Assembly: GCA_946965045.2 (NCBI GenBank)
Contig: OX337234.1
Location: 2,790,001 to 2,854,000, forward strand
DNA length: 64,000 nucleotides
Source: Epithemia pelagica
Taxonomy: Eukaryota; Bacillariophyta; Bacillariophyceae; Surirellales; Surirellaceae
Reading direction: 5' to 3'
Position 1 is the stretch's first letter; every line of letters begins with the position of its first letter. Both the position numbers and the translations under genes were made by a program. The notes beneath the pieces were generated by a model. It did no database searches, had not been told where the DNA came from, and was given only the letters and a program-made list of their open reading frames with translations. Positions 59,521 to 64,000 of this stretch are shown here, in pieces.

Positions 59521-60792
59521 TTAGTAGTCCGCATCGCCGCCATCATATCCAAATGATTGGTCATGCTCGGTATCTTCTACCGAGTAGTCCACAAAACCGT
59601 CAGGGATAACACCGTTGAGATCAGCGGCAGTTGGACCACCAGGGGGCATCAATTTGGCTTTCAATTCTTCCAGTCCAGGAGTGAACCTTGGCGCAGCACC
59701 TCGTACAGGACCTCCCGTCATCGCCTGAATCGCCTCCGACAGTACTTTGTGCGTCATCATTAGTATGCCGTACGCCGTCATTCCCTTTGAGTCAATGGCA
59801 TCTTTTCGAGCTCCAGAGGCAAGGAGAAGGTCAATCACGGGCTGATCTCTGGGGAAACCCTTATTAGTTGCGTTCCCGGCAGCCGTCTGGGCAGCGACCA
59901 TCAATGGGGTGACAAACGTCTCGTCTTGGCTCTCGAGAGCTGAAGGATCTGCCCGCAAAATGAATTGGATCATTGGAATATTATTCTTCCCGCATGCAAC
60001 ATGTAGTGCCCTGACTCGTGCCAATGACCCACCTTGGCGCATCAATCGAGCAATATCTGCTTGGTACAAATTAGGGTTACCATTGGAAGAATATTGATGT
60101 GGCCGTTCAATGATCTTGCGTATCTGGGCATCCAATCCAGTTAGAGATGGCGTTGTCGGGGCCTCCAGAAATGGTATTGCCGCAGCTTCGTCATGAGACT
60201 TCAACGGTTGTCTCCAATGACCATAAGCCGCCACCAGGAAGCAGTCACTGCCGTTTTTCACAACGGCACTATCCTGGAAGAAACCGTTGCGGAGAAACTG
60301 AATCGCATGGTTTCTACTCTCGGCATTCTTTGATTCCAAGATGTATATACACGAAGAAGTGCTCCATGCACCATACCGGGACGCGTTTCCCCTGATAAAA
60401 GGATGATGCAGCAACTTTCTCAAGGCATACGTCCCCACATTGGAAGATCCATTGGTTCTGAACTCTTGATTTACACGAAGCGAGCTGATGTAAAGAAAGT
60501 CACACTTCATGTCATCGCCTTCTTGCACAAGAGATTGAAGCTTGCTCCTGCCATACCGAGGTTCAAAGAGACTCACGGAAATATATTGCATGTCGGCGCT
60601 TTCGCCATCCATCACAGAGTAAAAGAATCCCTCGGGAATTTTATTTCGGTTGACGATTTTCCCACGAACGGTTCCAGCAAGTTTCCCATTTACGAAAATG
60701 TCAACATGTATTGTCGTCATGGAACCGTACTCTCCATCAGAGTCAAGCTCATGCTGAAGGCTGATGGTTACATCGTGTTCTGCGATATTCAT
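59521..60792 (-). CDS. Ankyrin-repeat protein with N-terminal acetyltransferase-like half, copy 1
   Basis: A 423-residue protein starting at ATG 60792 (MNIAEHDVTISLQHELDSDG). The N-terminal half (DIFVNGKLAGTVRGKIV ... DFLYISSLRVNQEFRTNGSS ... GTYALRKLLHHPFI) has the alternating strands and the V-N-x-x-F-R-x-x-G-like loop of a GNAT acetyltransferase, but the match is weak. Two to three ankyrin repeats follow (RVRALHVACGKNNIPMIQFI, DETFVTPLMVAAQTA, VIDLLLASGARKDAIDSKGM). The tail is acidic (EDTEHDQSFGYDGGDADY). It is paralogous to the gene at 61547-62815, with most residues identical, and was formed by tandem duplication. Function unknown. Confidence 0.75.
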   Translation of the reverse strand: MNIAEHDVTISLQHELDSDGEYGSMTTIHVDIFVNGKLAGTVRGKIVNRNKIPEGFFYSVMDGESADMQYISVSLFEPRYGRSKLQSLVQEGDDMKCDFLYISSLRVNQEFRTNGSSNVGTYALRKLLHHPFIRGNASRYGAWSTSSCIYILESKNAESRNHAIQFLRNGFFQDSAVVKNGSDCFLVAAYGHWRQPLKSHDEAAAIPFLEAPTTPSLTGLDAQIRKIIERPHQYSSNGNPNLYQADIARLMRQGGSLARVRALHVACGKNNIPMIQFILRADPSALESQDETFVTPLMVAAQTAAGNATNKGFPRDQPVIDLLLASGARKDAIDSKGMTAYGILMMTHKVLSEAIQAMTGGPVRGAAPRFTPGLEELKAKLMPPGGPTAADLNGVIPDGFVDYSVEDTEHDQSFGYDGGDADY

Positions 60793-61546
60793 GTTAATAT
60801 GATCAGGAGGTAGACGGGACAAAGGTTGAATCCAAAGAGGTGAATGTGATGAGCGTTGGGTTTTGTTGGCTGTACCAAAACCTCAGCAGAGAGAGAGCAG
60901 ACAAGACAATCAATAAGGTTAGTCACCAACTGTGTTTCCAGTTCAAGGAAAATGCCAACAACTACCAGCAGCAGGAGAATAGACAGAGATGTGATGAAAT
61001 GGTGAGTTTTATAGATTGTGTGTAAGGTTACTTTTTCTTCCCCATCTCGTTGCTGTCGCCCAATTAGGTTATTGTCCCTGTACTAGAGGTACGTAGATTC
61101 TACGTAGATTCCTTCCCAAATGTACTGTGGCTACGTACGATTCACTGATTCCTCTCTCGAATGTACCATAGCTACGTATCCAATAAGCATTCCTACATGA
61201 TGGTGCATTTCCTAATGACCATTGACTCTCACATGTATGCCAATGTTGGCAATCCCGCCATGGTCGAAGGCCTCCTATCGCATATCGCATACGTAGAAAA
61301 CAAGGTAGGTAGTTATGATAGTTGGAGTCTTGTGTGTGGTGTGTGAAGTGTATAGGAGATAGGAAGTGTACTCCTTATCGACTCGATCGGAAAACCTAAA
61401 CCCTGACCTTGTAGGAGAGTCTTCTAGAGATCTAAGGGACAGTACGAGGACTAGGTTGAAACCGCAATGCCAATATTGGCAAAGTGTGCAGTATAGTTTT
61501 GCCTCAACAATCACTGAAAAGAAATAGAACTCTCTCTCTCTCTCGC
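60793..61546. other. Spacer between the duplicated ankyrin genes
   Basis: It contains the upstream flank of copy 1, repeated TACGTAGATTC and CTACGTA motifs near 61088-61105 and 61130-61175, and, from about 61455, the duplicated 3' flank of copy 2 ending in a TC microsatellite. No gene was recognised. Confidence 0.5.
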
Positions 61547-62815
61547 TTAGTAGTCCGCATCGCCGTCATCATATCCAAATGATTGGTCATGTTCGGTATC
61601 TTCTACCGAGTAGTCCACAAAACCGTCAGGGATACCACCGTTGAGATCAGCGGCAGTTGGACCACCAGGGGGCATCAATTTGGCTTTCAATTCTTCCAGT
61701 CCAGGAGTGAACCTTAGAGCACCTCGTACAGGACCTCCCGTCATTGCCTGCATCGCCTCCGATAGTTCTTTGTGCCTCGCCATCAATATTCCGTACGCCG
61801 TCATCCCCTTTGAGTCAATGACATCTTTTCGAGCTCCCGAGGCGAGGAGAAGGTCAATCACGGGCTGATCTCTGGGGATACCCTTATTAGTTGCGGACCC
61901 GGCAGCCATCGAGGTGGCGACCATCAATGGGGTGACAAGCATCTCGTCTTGGCTGTCGAGAGCTGAAGGATCTGCCCGCAAAATGAATTGGATCATTGGA
62001 ATATTTTTCTTCGCACAAGCAACATGTAGTGCCCTGGCTCGTGCCAATGACCCGCCTTGGCCCATCAATCGAGCAATATCTGCTTGGTACAAATTAGGGT
62101 TGCCATTGGAAGAATATTGACCTGGCCGATCAATGATCTCGCGTATCTGGGCATCCACTCCAGTTGGAGGTGACGTTTCCGGGGCCTCCAGAAATGGTAT
62201 TGTCGCAGCTTCATCATGAGACTTCAACGGTTGTCTCCAATGACCATGAGCCGCCACCAGGAATCGGTCACCACCTTCACTTACAAGGGCACTATCCTGG
62301 AAGAAACCGTTGCGGAGAAACTGAATCGCATGGTTTCTAGTCTCCGCATGCTTTGATTCCAAGATGAATATACACGAAGAAGTGCTCCATGCACCATACC
62401 GGGAAGCGTTTCCCCTGATAAAAGGATGATGCAGCAACTTTCTCAAGGCATACGTCCCCACATTGGAAGATCCATTGGCTCTGAACTCTTGATTTACATC
62501 AAGCGAGCTGATGTAAAGAAAGTCAAACTCCATGTCATCACCTTCCTGCACAAGAGATACAAGCTTGCTCCTGCCGTAACGAGGTTCAAAGAGACTCACG
62601 GCGACATATTGCATGTCGGCGCTATGGTCATCCATCACAGAGTAAAAGCATCGCTCGGGGATTTTATTTCGGTCGACAATTGTCCCCCTTACGTTTCCAG
62701 CAGCTTTCCCATTTACGAAAATGTCAACATTAATTGCCGTCATGGAATCGTACTCTCCATCAGAGTCAAGCTCATGCTTAAGGCTGATGGTGACATCTTG
62801 TTCTGCGATATTCAT
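61547..62815 (-). CDS. Ankyrin-repeat protein with N-terminal acetyltransferase-like half, copy 2
   Basis: A 422-residue paralogue of the gene at 59521-60792, starting at the matching ATG (MNIAEQDVTISLKHELDSDG). Domain layout is as in copy 1, with ankyrin sequences RARALHVACAKKNIPMIQFI and VIDLLLASGARKDVIDSKGM. Substitutions are scattered and both copies are open, so both are probably functional. Here an additional in-frame ATG at 62887 would add 24 residues rich in hydrophobics (LTLDLFFSLVILLSC), resembling a signal peptide. That start overlaps the divergent gene beginning at 62866, so the internal ATG is preferred. Confidence 0.75.
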   Translation of the reverse strand: MNIAEQDVTISLKHELDSDGEYDSMTAINVDIFVNGKAAGNVRGTIVDRNKIPERCFYSVMDDHSADMQYVAVSLFEPRYGRSKLVSLVQEGDDMEFDFLYISSLDVNQEFRANGSSNVGTYALRKLLHHPFIRGNASRYGAWSTSSCIFILESKHAETRNHAIQFLRNGFFQDSALVSEGGDRFLVAAHGHWRQPLKSHDEAATIPFLEAPETSPPTGVDAQIREIIDRPGQYSSNGNPNLYQADIARLMGQGGSLARARALHVACAKKNIPMIQFILRADPSALDSQDEMLVTPLMVATSMAAGSATNKGIPRDQPVIDLLLASGARKDVIDSKGMTAYGILMARHKELSEAMQAMTGGPVRGALRFTPGLEELKAKLMPPGGPTAADLNGGIPDGFVDYSVEDTEHDQSFGYDDGDADY

Positions 62816-62865
62816 GTCGCAACTCAGCAATATGACCAGAGAAAAGAATAGGTCTAAGGTTAGAT

Positions 62866-63831
62866 ATGACGACACGGATACGCGCATGCAGCCGCAAAGG
62901 AAACGCGACTAAGTGGATCCATGGCATTGTAGATGGAGCTCAGCTGGTATCGAAGGCCAATGACGACGAAAAGCGCCTTTTGGGCCTCAACAAACGCGTC
63001 TATTTCATACTCCTAGTATTTGCATTCCAATATCCCTCCTTTCTCGCTTACTTTAGTTATCTCTCGCACCGAATCACTATGGAGGATTCCTTTTGGACAG
63101 TGGTGTGGCGTGTGTCGATGTGGTTTCTGTTGGTGGTGGTCTTTCAAGTGGCCGTGGCACAGGTCTCAATCTTCCAAAATCAGAGCAAGGAAGCCAAACG
63201 TCGTTGGCAACATGCCATTACCGGTCATTTGTTGGTTCAAATATCCTACATTTTGCCATTAAGCATCTCGATTGGTGCCTTGTTGGTGGGTGCCAGTGGC
63301 ATTGCCTACCTGTGCTACTGTCAGCCCACCGTCTATTTGCAACACTTTGGACCACTGCTGCGGGCTGAAGAAACTACGGCGACAACAACGACAAAATCCT
63401 CGAAAAATCAAGGTGTCCCTATTACAGGACGATTGAGGCTTCCAGGAGCGTTTTATTTTTTAATTGGAACCGCCCTCACAGCCTGGATGTGTCCACTCAT
63501 GGAAGCTCGATATGCGGTGGAATGTTTGGCCTTGGCCGATCCCATGGCGGCCTGGATGGGACAAGTCATTGAGTCTCCCAAATTTCATGCCAAGGCGTCA
63601 TGGAGTGGATGTACAGCCTGTTTTGTGACAGCCTATGTGACCGGACTATTGTTTCTAAACGACCAGGATAGTGACAAGGATGAAACGCGTTTCTTCTATA
63701 CCACGTTTTTGCGACCCATGGTGGGAGCCTTGGCCTGTACCATTGCCGAAGCCATGCCCTGGGGAAACGACAATTTACTCATTCCGCTCATCACGGGAGC
63801 CGCGGTGACCTTTGTCGTACCGAGAAACTAG
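62866..63831 (+). CDS. Phytol/dolichol-kinase-like multipass membrane protein
   Basis: A 321-residue protein with about seven hydrophobic segments (YFILLVFAFQYPSFLAYFSY, VSMWFLLVVVFQVAVAQVSI, YILPLSISIGALLVGASGIA, FYFLIGTALTAWMCPL, and three near the C-terminus). The last third matches the layout of CTP-dependent polyprenol kinases (dolichol kinase, phytol kinase VTE5, Dgk1): LADPMAAWMGQVIE, then a Lys/Ser segment KASWSGCTACFVTAYVTGLL, and ACTIAEAMPWGNDNLLIPLI, the counterpart of the E-x-x-P-x-x-D-N-x-x-x-P motif. It would phosphorylate a lipid alcohol at the ER or plastid membrane. The start is ATG 62866; a later ATG before EDSFWTVVWR is possible. It is divergent from the ankyrin copy 2 gene. 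Confidence 0.78.
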   Translation: MTTRIRACSRKGNATKWIHGIVDGAQLVSKANDDEKRLLGLNKRVYFILLVFAFQYPSFLAYFSYLSHRITMEDSFWTVVWRVSMWFLLVVVFQVAVAQVSIFQNQSKEAKRRWQHAITGHLLVQISYILPLSISIGALLVGASGIAYLCYCQPTVYLQHFGPLLRAEETTATTTTKSSKNQGVPITGRLRLPGAFYFLIGTALTAWMCPLMEARYAVECLALADPMAAWMGQVIESPKFHAKASWSGCTACFVTAYVTGLLFLNDQDSDKDETRFFYTTFLRPMVGALACTIAEAMPWGNDNLLIPLITGAAVTFVVPRN

Positions 63832-64000
63832 GATTGTCTGTTTGCTTCGCCGGGTCGCACTGAGCATGACAGAATCCACAACATTTTTCCCTGCCAAGGG
63901 TCCAGGAAGACACACCAAATACCAATAGCATCCAGGGAATAGGTCGCTGCAAGGTATGCCAAAAAATCTTGCTTTGGTGCCTCTTTATCATGATTGTTCA

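Larger units (their letters stand above)
59430..62815. repeat. Tandem segmental duplication of about 1.36 kb (two units)
   Basis: Unit 1 is about 59430-60792 and unit 2 about 61455-62815. Similarity covers the whole coding region plus roughly 90 bp of 3' flank, including the TC microsatellite. The upstream flanks differ, so each gene has its own promoter. Confidence 0.85.

Overview
The window is nuclear DNA of a diatom, most likely a raphid pennate. Supporting signs are very long, mostly intronless genes separated by short gaps, rare short GT-AG introns, Thr/Ser/Asn/Gln-rich low-complexity inserts, LRR proteins of the diatom type, and Ty1/copia-like retroelements of the kind found in diatoms. 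The species cannot be fixed from the sequence alone. No rRNA, convincing tRNA or CRISPR array was seen.

Layout. (1) 1-3105, minus strand: the 5' part of a copia-type element cut by the left edge. It has an intact gag (1293-2894) and a pol frame separated from it by one in-frame TGA. (2) 3111-3715: a 605-bp element with roughly 65-bp terminal inverted repeats. (3) 4163-10001, plus strand: a complete but defective copia-type element with two LTRs and a GGTGG target duplication. It has an extra ORF before gag, two integrase deletions, and RT/RNase H sequence running into the 3' LTR. (4) 10098-20287: a kelch protein starting 97 bp after the LTR, a giant secreted LRR protein, an SF-assemblin-like coiled-coil protein head-to-head with EMC4, and an FkbM-type methyltransferase. 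(5) 21533-27520: a methyltransferase/2-hydroxyacid dehydrogenase fusion and a low-complexity CxxC protein. (6) 27764-48156: RME-8/DNAJC13 (3283 aa, no intron), DPH6 diphthamide synthase, a GT10 fucosyltransferase-like protein and VPS53. (7) 48611-53276: two broken enzyme genes, one dimethylformamidase-like and one Asp/Glu-racemase-like. (8) 53728-63831: a TruA-type pseudouridine synthase, a small helical protein, a minisatellite, an Fe-ADH-like protein, a tandem pair of ankyrin proteins and a phytol/dolichol-kinase-like membrane protein.

Most genes are unrelated housekeeping or lineage-specific genes, and adjacency does not imply a pathway. Several genes share short divergent promoters (SF-assemblin/EMC4, RME-8/DPH6, VPS53/dimethylformamidase-like, ankyrin copy 2/kinase-like).

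The most notable observation is in the complete copia element. The 14 bases directly after its 5' LTR (4374-4387) are perfectly complementary to 14 bases inside the LTR (4305-4318), which sit just after an initiator-like TCATTC. This is the geometry of Tf1-type self-primed reverse transcription, which would be unexpected in a copia-group element. The two LTRs otherwise differ by one substitution and one block replacement, so the insertion looks young although its coding region is badly broken. That suggests it was mobilised in trans.
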